64,000 nucleotides of DNA from an uncultured Schlesneria sp. (lineage in GTDB: Bacteria; Planctomycetota; Planctomycetia; Planctomycetales; Planctomycetaceae): contig CAIQIR010000070.1 in assembly GCA_903871875.1 (NCBI GenBank), positions 38,783 to 102,782 on the forward strand, written 5' to 3'. The first letter of the stretch is position 1; each line of letters begins with the position of its first letter. Both the position numbers and the translations under genes were made by a program. The notes beneath the pieces are model-generated. The model saw only the letters and a list, made by a program, of their open reading frames with translations. It was not told the origin of the DNA and searched no databases. Below, piece by piece: positions 38,237-48,300 of the stretch.

Positions 38237-39751
38237 ATGTCAAATTCCGAGTCTGTGACGTCGCGCATCCGCCATTTCTTCTATGACACCGAAGTTCCCT
38301 TCGCCTTGGCGATGATTCGCATTTCCTTGCCGATCATCCTGATGGGATTGGCGCTTCCTCGCTGGGTCGTGTGCCGCGAACTTTATTCGTCCGATGGAGC
38401 CACTGGTCAGTTATCGGCGGGCTTTTTGGGCGTCGACCTGCTGCCTGAATTCTCCGGTGATGTTGTCGCTTCGCTGTACGCCGTGATGCTGTTCGCGATG
38501 GTGTCGTTGAGCATGGGTTGGTGCAGTCGCGTTTCCGCCTTCATTTCGTTTGTCCTGCTGACTTATTTCAGCATGCTCGATGTTGTCAGCACGATGACCA
38601 AATACCTGGTTATTTCGTCACACTTGTTTTTCCTGCTCTCGTTGTCGGATTGCGGGGCGATCTGGTCGGTGGATGCCTGGTTTGCGAATCGGAAAAGAAA
38701 TCTCGATCCGACCCAGCCAAGAATCTCGTATCCCCAATCGGCTGCCTGGCCGCGACGCCTGATTCAACTGCATATCGCGTTTGTCTATTTCGGTGCGGCC
38801 ATGACCAAGATTCATACGCCGGCCTTCTTTACCGGTGACCAGTTGCAGTACTGGATGTTGACGCACCTGAATTACCAGCATCCCGTGGGCGAGTTCTTCA
38901 GTCTTTACCCGATTTTGCTGGTGGCGATGGGCTATGTCACCGTTGTCTGGGAGGTCATGTTTATCTTCTGTGCCTGGAAAAGCTCGTGGCGGAGCATCAT
39001 TCTGCCGATCGGAATTTTCTTCCACTTCATGACAGCGTTGACGCTGGGTTTGCTGATGTTTCCGATGGTTTGTTATTGCGCTTACCTGTCCTATCTCGAC
39101 GATGATGACGTGCGGCAGTCATTTGCCTGGTTGCGTCGAAGATCTCGCCGGTTCACTTGGTTGAAGTCGGTCAAGAGGATCCTTGTCGACGGGGCAAGCC
39201 GATGGAGCGAACATCCTGAATGGCGTAGGCCAGCTCAAATCGCATTTGCGGTTGCACTACCCACGATTGCGTTCCTGGGATTGGAACTTGAGCATCATTG
39301 GGATCTTTACAATGAACGAGGTCCCGGTGGAAAACCGGAACTCGTCGCGATTGATCCTGAGCATGCCAATCGACTCTTGGCCCGAGTCACACCCCAGCGC
39401 GATATTGACAAGTTCTTTGCTGTGGATATGGGAACGTTTCTGGTCAGTGACTTGCTCGCCGACCGACGGAACTCGTTTCGTCAGGGTGAAACGATGATTG
39501 CCCAATGCAATTTGGTTCCTCCTCATGAGGACATGGTCGTTGAATGCAAGCTGCGCGACGACGCCAATCGAGTTGTGAATAGCATGGTGGCAGTCGGTAC
39601 GCGCGAGATGTTCCGTGTGAACATCAATTTCCCAATTTCTGAGAACATGAAGCCGGGCGAATATTCCATGACGGTTGAAACTGCCGGGCGTCATGTGATG
39701 AAGAAGAAATTCACTGTCCTGCCGAAATATGGAACCGTAGCGACTCGTTGA
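38237..39751 (+). CDS. HTTM-domain (vitamin K-dependent gamma-carboxylase-like) membrane protein
   Basis: A 504-residue polytopic protein. Residues 1 to about 300 hold several hydrophobic helices with the HTTM signature: an ALAMIRISLPIILMGLAL opening, SHLFFLLSLSDCGAIWSVD, and the QLHIAFVYFGAAMTKIHTPAF motif with histidines. This domain is shared with vitamin K-dependent gamma-carboxylase. The C-terminal 150 residues look like an extracytoplasmic beta domain ending YSMTVETAGRHVMKKKFTVLP. Whether it carboxylates proteins is unknown. ATG 38237 is chosen with GGAG 11 nt upstream. It follows its small partner gene after 66 bp. Confidence 0.85.
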   Translation: MSNSESVTSRIRHFFYDTEVPFALAMIRISLPIILMGLALPRWVVCRELYSSDGATGQLSAGFLGVDLLPEFSGDVVASLYAVMLFAMVSLSMGWCSRVSAFISFVLLTYFSMLDVVSTMTKYLVISSHLFFLLSLSDCGAIWSVDAWFANRKRNLDPTQPRISYPQSAAWPRRLIQLHIAFVYFGAAMTKIHTPAFFTGDQLQYWMLTHLNYQHPVGEFFSLYPILLVAMGYVTVVWEVMFIFCAWKSSWRSIILPIGIFFHFMTALTLGLLMFPMVCYCAYLSYLDDDDVRQSFAWLRRRSRRFTWLKSVKRILVDGASRWSEHPEWRRPAQIAFAVALPTIAFLGLELEHHWDLYNERGPGGKPELVAIDPEHANRLLARVTPQRDIDKFFAVDMGTFLVSDLLADRRNSFRQGETMIAQCNLVPPHEDMVVECKLRDDANRVVNSMVAVGTREMFRVNINFPISENMKPGEYSMTVETAGRHVMKKKFTVLPKYGTVATR

Positions 39752-40554
39752 AAAAACGGAGTCGGGGGAAAACGGGTTCACTGTCCCGTTGAACGCGGAA
39801 AAATCGCGGGCGATCACCAGAACCCGTTCATCACGTTTGTTCTCAGGGCAGCGGATGTCCGGTGCAGCCTGTGTGGCGATGAAGAACAGTTGCACGACGT
39901 CGTCCTGATCGACCGTCGTTCAATCACAAGGCCGTCGTCAATCATTTCTAGATGATTGGCAGTGAAGCTCTGTGTGACCGATCGTCGCTTCCGTTGTCGG
40001 GACTTGTGTCACGGTCTGAATAATGACCGCAATTTCTTTGCAGTCGTGACCATGATTGAATCTGACGACGGTGCTTTCGGACTTTTGTCCTTCGTCGATC
40101 TTAGTGGATCTCGCAAGACTCAACGCGGAATCGTTCCGCTTTTTCGTCGTTGAACTTGATGTGGGTCAGCGATGATGATTGGCCGACTGCTCTCGGTCGG
40201 CCAATCATCAGGGACACGGACTTCGTTCGTCCAAAAAGTGTCGCGGCCAACACGATGCACGAATACCGATCCGACGACTTGTCCGACTGTCAGGTGAATT
40301 GGCTGGCCCCAATCTCAGTTGTGGTTTTCCACGTGTGTTCTTCGCGGGCACGAAGATTGTCAAACGATCTTTGTGGTTCGGCGTTGTCTCAAATCACGAC
40401 TCACCACTGGTTGAACGAATATGACAGTCGTAGGAGAACGATTCCTCACGATTTTGGGCTTATTGCAACGACTGATCAAAAAGTCAGTGATAGGTTTCCC
40501 GCAGAGATCAAGAAACCAAGAACAGACGAAACCTTTTAGACCGTGAGGATGATG
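39752..40554. other. About 800 bp without a convincing gene
   Basis: A frame of 129 codons (40150-40539) and one of 65 codons (39956-40153) exist. Both lack ribosome-binding sites and recognisable protein character, and the first runs through a perfect 15-bp hairpin. The region lies between two plus-strand genes. The hairpin at 40173-40210 is its only strong structure. Confidence 0.5.
40173..40210. terminator. Perfect 15-bp inverted repeat, possible terminator without T tail
   Basis: TGATGATTGGCCGAC (40173-40187) and GTCGGCCAATCATCA (40196-40210) are exact reverse complements around an 8-nt loop. No T-run follows on either strand, so intrinsic termination would be atypical. A protein-binding site or small-RNA stem is possible. 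It lies 420 bp after the HTTM gene and 345 bp before the PilZ gene. Confidence 0.5.
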
Positions 40555-40938
40555 ATGTTAGCAACGATGAGTCGACCGAGTTTCGTAGAAGTCATGGACG
40601 CCATTGAGGGGCTCGGACAATCCGCCGCGGCGGATCTGCGTGACAAGGAGCGAATCGTTGTCACGATTCCAGGAGAAATGAGAATGGCCGACGGCAGTCA
40701 AATGCCGGTCAGGCTCCGAGATTTAAGCGCGAGTGGGATTGGCTTTTTCCATTACGGAGTCGTCAAACCGGGTAATGTGGCGATCAAACTGGCGGTCAAT
40801 ACTTATTACGTGGACCTAAAGTGGTGCATGCATTGGGAAGATGATCTATACCTGAGCGGCGGGCCCATTCTGGGGGTGCGACGCGGTCAGAATCGGAAGG
40901 CACTACCAACATCGGCACAACAAAGCGATCAGCAATAG
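40555..40938 (+). CDS. Small PilZ-domain protein
   Basis: A 127-residue protein whose core reads as a PilZ domain. A basic N-terminal part (DKERIVVTIPGEMRM) is followed by MPVRLRDLSASGIGFFHYG, matching the D/N-x-S-x-x-G c-di-GMP-binding motif. A short beta strand series and a polar tail follow. PilZ domains bind cyclic di-GMP and adjust motility, adhesion or polysaccharide synthesis; the target here is unknown. Four in-frame start codons lie close together (GTG 40543, ATG 40549, 40552 and 40555). ATG 40555 gives the best spacing to GAGG at 40545-40548. It converges on the OmpR-type regulator. Confidence 0.78.
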   Translation: MLATMSRPSFVEVMDAIEGLGQSAAADLRDKERIVVTIPGEMRMADGSQMPVRLRDLSASGIGFFHYGVVKPGNVAIKLAVNTYYVDLKWCMHWEDDLYLSGGPILGVRRGQNRKALPTSAQQSDQQ

Positions 40939-40970
40939 GTCGGCGGAGTGAGAGGCCGCGACCGGCGAAG

Positions 40971-41013
40971 GAACCACAGGCGGCAATCAAGCCATTCGAA
41001 GGGCCTGTGGTTC
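40971..41013. terminator. Hairpin between convergent genes
   Basis: GAACCACAGGC (40971-40981) and GCCTGTGGTTC (41003-41013) pair perfectly around a 21-nt loop. The hairpin sits in the 128-bp gap between the convergent PilZ and response-regulator genes, where a shared bidirectional terminator would be expected. No T tail is present. Confidence 0.4.
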
Positions 41014-41066
41014 AGGGCAACTCAACAGACCATCTGCACGCTCGTTGTTCTTCCACTTGGACTGTT

Positions 41067-41720
41067 CTAGTCAACGATCATGTATCCCTGCCCCTTGCGG
41101 GTCGTAATGAAGCGATACCCAAGTTTCTTGCGGATGTTAGAAATGTGCCCGTCGACACGAGCGCACAATGAATCATCGTCCTCTTGATAGAGTTTCTGGT
41201 AGATCATTGAACGGCTGACGAGTTCTCTCCGGTGCAGCAATAAGAGTTCGACGAGCGAGTATTCGATTTCTGTCAGCGACACTCGGTTGCCGCGGCGCGT
41301 CACCGTTCGATGCAATGTGTCGATCATCGCGTCGCCAATTTCAATGATCGGCTGCAATCCGCCCGCCGTTCCTCGCATTAATGCCAGTAATCGAGTCAGC
41401 AATTCGGGCATCTGAAACGGCTTGATCAAAAAATCCTCAGAAGCTGTGTCCAAACTACGCGCTTGATCATTGAGAGTGTTCTCCGTGATCAGCATCAAGA
41501 CTGGCGTGGATTTGAACTTCCTCAACGACGACAGCACATTCCAGCCGTCCATGGCCGGAACCATTGCGTCGATCACGAGCGCGTCATATTTCTGATTGAC
41601 CGCTTTGAAAAGCCCCTCCTTACCGTCTTCGGCGGCATCGACATCGCAACCGACTTCTTGAAGACTTTTCGAAAGAGCCCGTTGCAACTCTGGTTCGCTT
41701 TCCACGACCAAAACTCGCAT
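41067..41720 (-). CDS. OmpR/PhoB-family response regulator with altered acidic pocket
   Basis: A 217-residue DNA-binding response regulator. The receiver domain (1 to about 118) has the phospho-acceptor D51 in LVIDAMVP and the conserved K100 in FLIKPF. The usual acidic pair reads E7-S8-E9 (VVESEPE), so one pocket acid is a serine, which may weaken metal binding. A winged-helix domain follows, with TEIEYSLVELLLLHRRELVSRS and a VDGHISNIRKKLGYRFITTRKGQGY motif typical of OmpR proteins. The start is ATG 41720 with TAAGGA upstream; a longer frame to 41879 lacks receiver character. No sensor kinase is adjacent. It lies 314 bp downstream of the efflux operon on the same strand. Confidence 0.9.
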   Translation of the reverse strand: MRVLVVESEPELQRALSKSLQEVGCDVDAAEDGKEGLFKAVNQKYDALVIDAMVPAMDGWNVLSSLRKFKSTPVLMLITENTLNDQARSLDTASEDFLIKPFQMPELLTRLLALMRGTAGGLQPIIEIGDAMIDTLHRTVTRRGNRVSLTEIEYSLVELLLLHRRELVSRSMIYQKLYQEDDDSLCARVDGHISNIRKKLGYRFITTRKGQGYMIVD

Positions 41721-42034
41721 TCCGATATTCCTTAACCAATAATCAATTTGTCTGACAATCCCGTTCAAACCGGAAAGCGGAGTGTCGGAAGTCGGCTTGG
41801 AACTCTTACCGTGGCCGAACGAGACTTTCTCCGTTCTGTTCCACGAGTTCGATCGCAATCGGCGCCTTGAGTTCATCAATGGCCACCTTAACCCCTCGGT
41901 GTCTCGGCGCGGGGTGATGCCAACAGAGTTTGAAAGTCGTTCTCGATTCGTCCGCTAACCATGCCGTTTCCGCTCGCTGGCCAATCCTTCAAGCAGGACG
42001 AGCAGCAAAGGAATCGCATCCTCCATTCAGCACC
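41721..42034. other. 314-bp gap between efflux permease and response regulator
   Basis: No coding frame with support was seen. It should carry the 3' end of the efflux transcript and the promoter of the response-regulator gene. No clear hairpin or operator could be read. Confidence 0.4.
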
Positions 42035-45000
42035 TCATTTGTTGTTTCTACGGACAAGGCGACTGTCGCTGAACCACTGAATGACGTAGTAAAACACCGG
42101 TGTCAGGAAGATGCCGAACAGCGTTACTCCTAACATCCCGCCGAACACGGCTGTACCGAGCGTACGGCGCATTTCGGCACCAGCACCTTCAGAAATCATC
42201 AGCGGCACCACACCCAGGATGAATGCCAGCGACGTCATCACAATCGGGCGAAGACGCAACTGACAGGCTTCGAGCGTTGCTTCACGCCCCCCTGCACCGC
42301 TCTCACGACGTGCCTTCGCAAACTCCACGATCAAAATCGCGTTCTTACAGGCCAGACCGATCAGCACGACGAAGCCGATTTGGGTAAAAATGTTGACGTC
42401 CATGTCGGCCCACAACACGGCGACAACCGAACACAACAAGCACATAGGCACCACGAGAATTACCGCCATCGGCAGCGACCAGCTTTCGTATTGTGCGGCC
42501 AGCACCAATAGCACCAGGACCACGGCCAGCATGAAAACGATCATCGCGGTGTTGCCTGTTTGCAGCTGCAACAGCGCCAGCTCGGTCCATTCGGCACGCA
42601 TCGAACGGGGTAGTTCGTGTCGGGCCGCTTGCTCCATCAGTTCCAATGCTTTGCCAGAGCTGACACCTGTGACAGGACTGCCATTGATTGCCGCGGCCCG
42701 GTAGAGATTGTAACGCGTGATCATCGTCGGACCGTCGACCTCGCGCACATCGCTGAACGTGGCGAGAGGCACCATCTGACCTGTGGAGTTGCGGACCTTC
42801 AGTTTCTTAAGGTCCTCGATGTCACCCCGGAAGTTGGCCGCGGCTTGGACATTCACCTGCCAAGTGCGACCGAAACGGTTGAAGTCGTTCACGTAAAGCG
42901 AACCCAGGTAAACCTGCAATGTATTGAAGACTTCATCCATGGCCAATCCCATTCGTTTGGCTGCGGGACGATCAATATCCAAAAACAGCCAGGGACTGTT
43001 GGCTCGGAAGCTGCAGAACAAGTCGCGTAGTTGCCCAGTCTTGTTCGCATCGGATACGGTTCGATCAGCGGCCCGCTGCAGAGCTTCGGGACCCGAATCA
43101 CCGCGATCTTCGATCACAATTTTGAACCCGCCCGCGGTGCCCAGTCCTTCGACGGGCGGGGCGCCGAAAATATTGATCACTCCGTCACTGACTGCGTGCT
43201 GCAATTCGGCCTGCAACTTCGCCGCGATGACGTCACCCGTAAGTCGTTCTTTCGCACGATGGTGGAAGTCATCCAGCATCACGTACATCGCGCCGAAATT
43301 CGGAGCGGTTGCTCCCAACAGGATCGATTGGCCAGCGATGGCGACCGTGTGTTTGACACCAGGGATTTTGGCGGCAACCTGTTCGATCGTGTGCATCGTC
43401 GTACGCGTCCGCTCGAGCGAGGCGGAATCGGGCAATTGCGCGTTGACTAGCAGGTATCCTTTGTCCTGCGATGGAATGAATCCCTTCGGTGCCATCACGA
43501 AACTTTGGTAGGTCAGTACGAGCAGGCCGCCATAAATCAGCAGCACGACCAGGCTGACTCGTAGTAAACCGCCCACGATCCGGGTGTAAATGCCCGTCGC
43601 CCAATCGAAACAGCGGTTGAACAGGCGGAACATCCAGCCGAGCAGTCGGTTCAACCAGGATCCGATCAGCCACCCGACGATCGACAGGGCAATTGCCGCG
43701 AGGACGGGAAGAGTCCATATCGGCAAGGACAACGTCGTTGTGGCGGCTGACGATTGGGTTTCCCATAGCGAGACCAATCGAGGTCCGATGATGGCCCAAC
43801 CAACCCAGCCACCGGCGATGGGAAAAACCAGACCCGGTAGCGGCGGGGCCATCCCTTTGTCGCGAGATCGAAGCAGCAGCGCCGTCAGCGCCGGGCTGAG
43901 AGTCAGCGAGTTGAACGCGGAAATCACGGTCGAGACCGCGATCGTCAGCGCGAACTGTCTGAAGAATTGCCCCGTAATGCCAGTGATGAACGCACACGGG
44001 ATAAACACCGCACTTAATACGAGACCGACGGCAATCACCGGCCCGGACACCTGTTCCATCGCGAGCAAGGTGGCATCACGAGGCGACAAACCATGCTCGA
44101 TATGATGTTCGACGGCTTCCACGACGACGATGGCATCGTCGACCACGATCCCGATCGCCAGGACCAGGCCGAACAGCGTCAAATTGTTCAGGCTGAAGCC
44201 CATGATCGCCATCACGGCGAACGTGCCCACGACGGCCACCGGGACCGCCACGAGGGGAATAATTGCCGAACGCCAGTTCTGCAAAAATAATAGCACGACC
44301 ACGGCCACCAGCAGCACCGCGTCGCGCAGGGTGTTGAAGACTTCGTTGATCGATTCTCGAATGAACGGAGTCGTATCGTAGACAATTGCGTAATCGAGTC
44401 CTTCGGGGAATCGGTCTTCGAGTTCGGCCATCTTGGCTCGTACGCGATCGGCGACGTCCAACGCATTGGATCCGGGCAATTGATAAATCGACAATGCGAC
44501 CGACGGTTGACTGTCAAAGGTGCAACTCTGGTTGTAGACCAACGCGCCCAATTCGATGTTCGCGACATCGCGCAGACGAACGAACCGTCCGTCGATGTCG
44601 GCTTTCAAGATCATTTCGCCGAATTGCTCAATGTCGATCAGCCGTCCCAGGGTACTCATCGTAAATTGAAAGGCCTGGCCCGAGGCGATCGGCGGCTGCC
44701 CGATCTGACCCGCCGCCACCTGCACGTTTTGTTGCTCGATCGTGCGGACGACATCGCTGGTCGTCAATCCGCGATAACTCATTCGTTCCGGGTCGAGCCA
44801 CAACCGCATGCTGTAGTCGCGCTGGCCAATATAAGTGATGTCGCCCACGCCATCGAGACGTGAAAGTTCGTCCTTCAGTTGGATTGTGGCATAGTTGCTC
44901 AGGTACAGGTTGTCGCGGCTATTATCGGGAGAAAACAGGTTGACGATCATCAACACGCTGGGTGACTTTTTCTTCACCATAATGCCACGCCGCTGGACCA

Positions 45001-45364
45001 GGGTGGGCAGGACAGGCTGTGCCAGCGCCACGCGGTTTTGCACCAGAACCTGAGCCATGTTCAAGTCGACGCCGTGCTTGAAGGTGACCGTCAGCGTATA
45101 GGTGCCGTCATTGGTGCACTGCGACGACATGTACAGCATTCGCTCGACGCCATTGACCTGCTGTTCGATTGGTGCTGCGACGGTATCGGCAAGGACTTGC
45201 GCGTTGGCACCCGGATACACGGCCGAAACTTCCACCGTCGGCGGCGTGATGTCTGGATACTGGGCGATCGGTAACGTCAGCAACGCGACGCCACCGGCCA
45301 GTGTAATGATGATCGACAGTACCGAAGCGAAGATCGGACGATCGATGAAGAATCGCGAAAACAA
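42035..45364 (-). CDS. RND-family (HAE1) efflux permease, second of a tandem pair
   Basis: A 1109-residue inner-membrane proton-driven drug exporter of the AcrB type. It starts MFSRFFIDRPIFASVLSII and has two large periplasmic domains. The TM4 proton-relay aspartate pair lies in GLVLAIGIVVDDAIVVVEAVEHH, and the TM10 lysine lies in VVLIGLACKNAILIVEF. Between TM6 (SPALTALLLRSRDKG) and the LFNRCFDWATGIYT segment there is an extra stretch of about 75 residues with two hydrophobic segments. This is absent from AcrB and explains part of the extra length. It begins 9 bp after the first permease gene, so both share one transcript. No outer-membrane channel gene is present. Confidence 0.93.
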   Translation of the reverse strand: MFSRFFIDRPIFASVLSIIITLAGGVALLTLPIAQYPDITPPTVEVSAVYPGANAQVLADTVAAPIEQQVNGVERMLYMSSQCTNDGTYTLTVTFKHGVDLNMAQVLVQNRVALAQPVLPTLVQRRGIMVKKKSPSVLMIVNLFSPDNSRDNLYLSNYATIQLKDELSRLDGVGDITYIGQRDYSMRLWLDPERMSYRGLTTSDVVRTIEQQNVQVAAGQIGQPPIASGQAFQFTMSTLGRLIDIEQFGEMILKADIDGRFVRLRDVANIELGALVYNQSCTFDSQPSVALSIYQLPGSNALDVADRVRAKMAELEDRFPEGLDYAIVYDTTPFIRESINEVFNTLRDAVLLVAVVVLLFLQNWRSAIIPLVAVPVAVVGTFAVMAIMGFSLNNLTLFGLVLAIGIVVDDAIVVVEAVEHHIEHGLSPRDATLLAMEQVSGPVIAVGLVLSAVFIPCAFITGITGQFFRQFALTIAVSTVISAFNSLTLSPALTALLLRSRDKGMAPPLPGLVFPIAGGWVGWAIIGPRLVSLWETQSSAATTTLSLPIWTLPVLAAIALSIVGWLIGSWLNRLLGWMFRLFNRCFDWATGIYTRIVGGLLRVSLVVLLIYGGLLVLTYQSFVMAPKGFIPSQDKGYLLVNAQLPDSASLERTRTTMHTIEQVAAKIPGVKHTVAIAGQSILLGATAPNFGAMYVMLDDFHHRAKERLTGDVIAAKLQAELQHAVSDGVINIFGAPPVEGLGTAGGFKIVIEDRGDSGPEALQRAADRTVSDANKTGQLRDLFCSFRANSPWLFLDIDRPAAKRMGLAMDEVFNTLQVYLGSLYVNDFNRFGRTWQVNVQAAANFRGDIEDLKKLKVRNSTGQMVPLATFSDVREVDGPTMITRYNLYRAAAINGSPVTGVSSGKALELMEQAARHELPRSMRAEWTELALLQLQTGNTAMIVFMLAVVLVLLVLAAQYESWSLPMAVILVVPMCLLCSVVAVLWADMDVNIFTQIGFVVLIGLACKNAILIVEFAKARRESGAGGREATLEACQLRLRPIVMTSLAFILGVVPLMISEGAGAEMRRTLGTAVFGGMLGVTLFGIFLTPVFYYVIQWFSDSRLVRRNNK

Positions 45365-45373
45365 GGGACGACC

Positions 45374-48300
45374 TCAATTCTTGGCGGAATGACGAATCCG
45401 GTCTGCCGACTCTCGCCCCTCAACGATGGCGACCGCCGGGACGTGCGGGGCGAGTTCCTGTAAACCGTCGTCTCGCCGCGTCGCCAATGTGACGTCGGGC
45501 AGTTTCACCGGAACGGTATTCCGCGGGATCGTATGAGCAAGCTTGCCTGTCAGGCTGATGCCCCAGCGTCGCACCTGGCGAAAACTGAGAATCGCGATCA
45601 CAAAGTCACTGACACGTCGTAAGTGTGACGATGTGAACAGCGGCGTATGCGATAACCAGTCAATGGTCGCGAAGAAAACCGGTGTCAGTGCCAGGCCAAA
45701 TAGTGTCACGCCTAGCATTCCACTGAACACCGCCACGCCAAGTGCTTTACGCATTTCGGCACCCGCGCCCTGGGAAAGAATCAACGGTACCACTCCCAGA
45801 ATGAATGCCAGACTGGTCATGATGATGGGCCGCAGACGCAGCCGACAGGCATCGAGCGTCGCTTCGCGGCGCGATGCGCCCGCCAGCCGACGCTGTTTGG
45901 CGAATTCGACGATCAGAATGGCGTTCTTGCTGGCCAATCCCACCAGGACGACGAACCCGATCCGCGTAAAGATATTCACGTCCATTTGAGCGATGCTGAC
46001 GCCCACCAGCGCACTCAATAGGCACATCGGCACGACCAGGATCACAGCCAAAGGCAACGACCAGCTTTCGTACTGAGCCGCCAGCACCAGGAAGACCATG
46101 ACCACGGCAAATCCAAAAATCACCGTGGCCGTGTTACCCGCGAGCAGTTCGAGATACGACATGTCGGTCCATTCGAAGCTCATGTTGCGCGGCAGATTTT
46201 CTTTGGCGAGTCGCTCCATCGCTTCGATCGCCTGGTTCGAACTCACCCCGGGAGCCGCCATACCATTGATCGACGCGGCCGGGTACATGTTGTAGCGCGT
46301 CAGCACCAGCGGACCGTTGACTTCCTGCATGCTGGCCAGTGAACCCAGCGGTACCATGGCCCCTTCGGCATTTCGGACTTTCAAACGCGGGACATCATCC
46401 GAGTTGTCGCGGAACTGCTGTTCCGACTGCACAATCACCTGCCAGGTGCGCCCGAACCGGTTGAAATCGTTCACATACAGCGATCCCTGGTAAATCCGCA
46501 GCGCTTCGGCGAAGTCGGACAAATTCACATGACGAATGACGAGCTGCTTGGAATCGGGCACGATGCGATATTGCGGTACGTTGGCACGAAAGACGGAAAA
46601 TAGCGCCATTAATTCTCTGGATTTTGCACCCAGCCGGGCCAGATTCTCGGTCTCTTTCTGCAACACCTGCGGGCCAACGTCGCCGCGGTCTTCGATCATG
46701 ATATTGAAACCGCCGGCACGCCCCACTCCACGGATTGGAGGTGGCGGGAAAACCTGCACATTGGCGCCCACAATCTGCTTGCCGAATTCGGTTCGCAGAT
46801 AGTCTGCAATCACGGTACTGGACAGCTTCGGATCGCGTCGCAGGTGATAGTCCTTCAAGTTGACGAACATCGAGCCGAAGTTCGACCCGAAGGCATTCAA
46901 CACGAATGACTGGCCCGAAATACCGGAACAATGCTTGATGCCGGGGTGAGCCATGGCGATGCGTACGATATCGTCGACAACCTCTTGCGTGCGCTCCATG
47001 GATGCTGAGTCCGGCAGTTGGATGTTGACCATCAGATATCCCATGTCTTGCGACGGGATAAATCCCTTTGGGGTTTCGACGAATCGCCACCAGGTCACGC
47101 CCAGCAATCCGACATACACGGCCAGCACCAGCACGCTCACGCGCAGCAAGCCCGCGACGCTTTGTGTGTAAACGCCCGTGACCCATTGGAATCCGCGATT
47201 GAACCAGCGGAAGCCGGCACCCAGCAGACGATTGAGAGAATTTCCCAGCACGGCCATGGCTGTCGCGGCCAACACAACGATCGTCGTCGTGAGATGCTCC
47301 TCGAGCGTTCCCGCAATCCGCTCTGGCAGCAGCGTGATCGCCCGGCTGAAGAGGTGTTCGAATTCCCCCGCGAGAACCCAGCCCAATGCCCCACCAATCA
47401 AAGGGAAGGCCAGCCAGGGCAGCGGTGGGAGAGCCTCTTTGCCACGAGGTCGCAGCATCAGTGCCGTCAGCGCCGGGCTGAGTGTCAGCGAATTAAAGGT
47501 CGAAATAATCGTCGAGATGGCGATTGTCATCGCGAATTGTCGGAAAAATTGCCCCGTGATTCCGCTGATGAAGGCACAGGGGACGAACACGGCACTGAGT
47601 ACCAGGCCCACGGCGATGACCGGCCCCGAGACTTCCTCCATGGCCTGAATCGTGGCTTCGCGAGGTGCCAATCCCTCCTCAATATGGTGCTCAACCGCTT
47701 CGACGACCACAATCGCGTCGTCCACGACGATGCCAATGGCGAGAACCAATCCAAACAGCGTCAGATTGTTCAGGCTGAAACCGAAGACCGCCATCGCCGC
47801 AAACGTGCCAATGATCGCCACGGGCACGGCCACCAGCGGAATGACCGCCGACCGCCAGTTCTGCAAGAACAGAAGCACGACCGCCGCGACAAGAATGATC
47901 GCGTCCCGCAGCGTGTTGAATACCTCGTGGATTGATTCCCGCGTGTATGGAACCGTGGTGAAACCCACATCGTAGGTCAATCCTTCGGGAAAGGCTTCCG
48001 ATAGTTCGGCCATCTTGGCCAAGACGCGGTCATGTGTATCCAAGGCGTTGGCGTCGGGCATCTGGAAAATGGCCAGAAAGACCGTTGGCATTCCGTCCAT
48101 GCTGACGTTGACGTCCTCGTTCTTCGCGGCCAGCTCAATCCTTGCGACATCCTTTAGTCGTGTAATCCGCCCTTCCGGTGTCGCTTTGAGAATGATGTCG
48201 CCAAACTGCTCCGGTTCTGCCAGCCGCCCTAACGTGCTCAGGGTGATCTGAAATTCCTGTGTTGCAGGGGCGGGCTGTTGTCCAATGGCACCGGTGGCGA

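Noticed and set aside
40150..40539. 129-codon frame before the PilZ gene
   Set aside because: It passes through a perfect hairpin and has no ribosome-binding site, family motif or regular hydrophobic pattern.
46395..47935. Two overlapping long frames (263 and 305 codons) inside the first RND permease
   Set aside because: Both are Arg/His/Gln-rich shadows of a clearly coding transporter gene.
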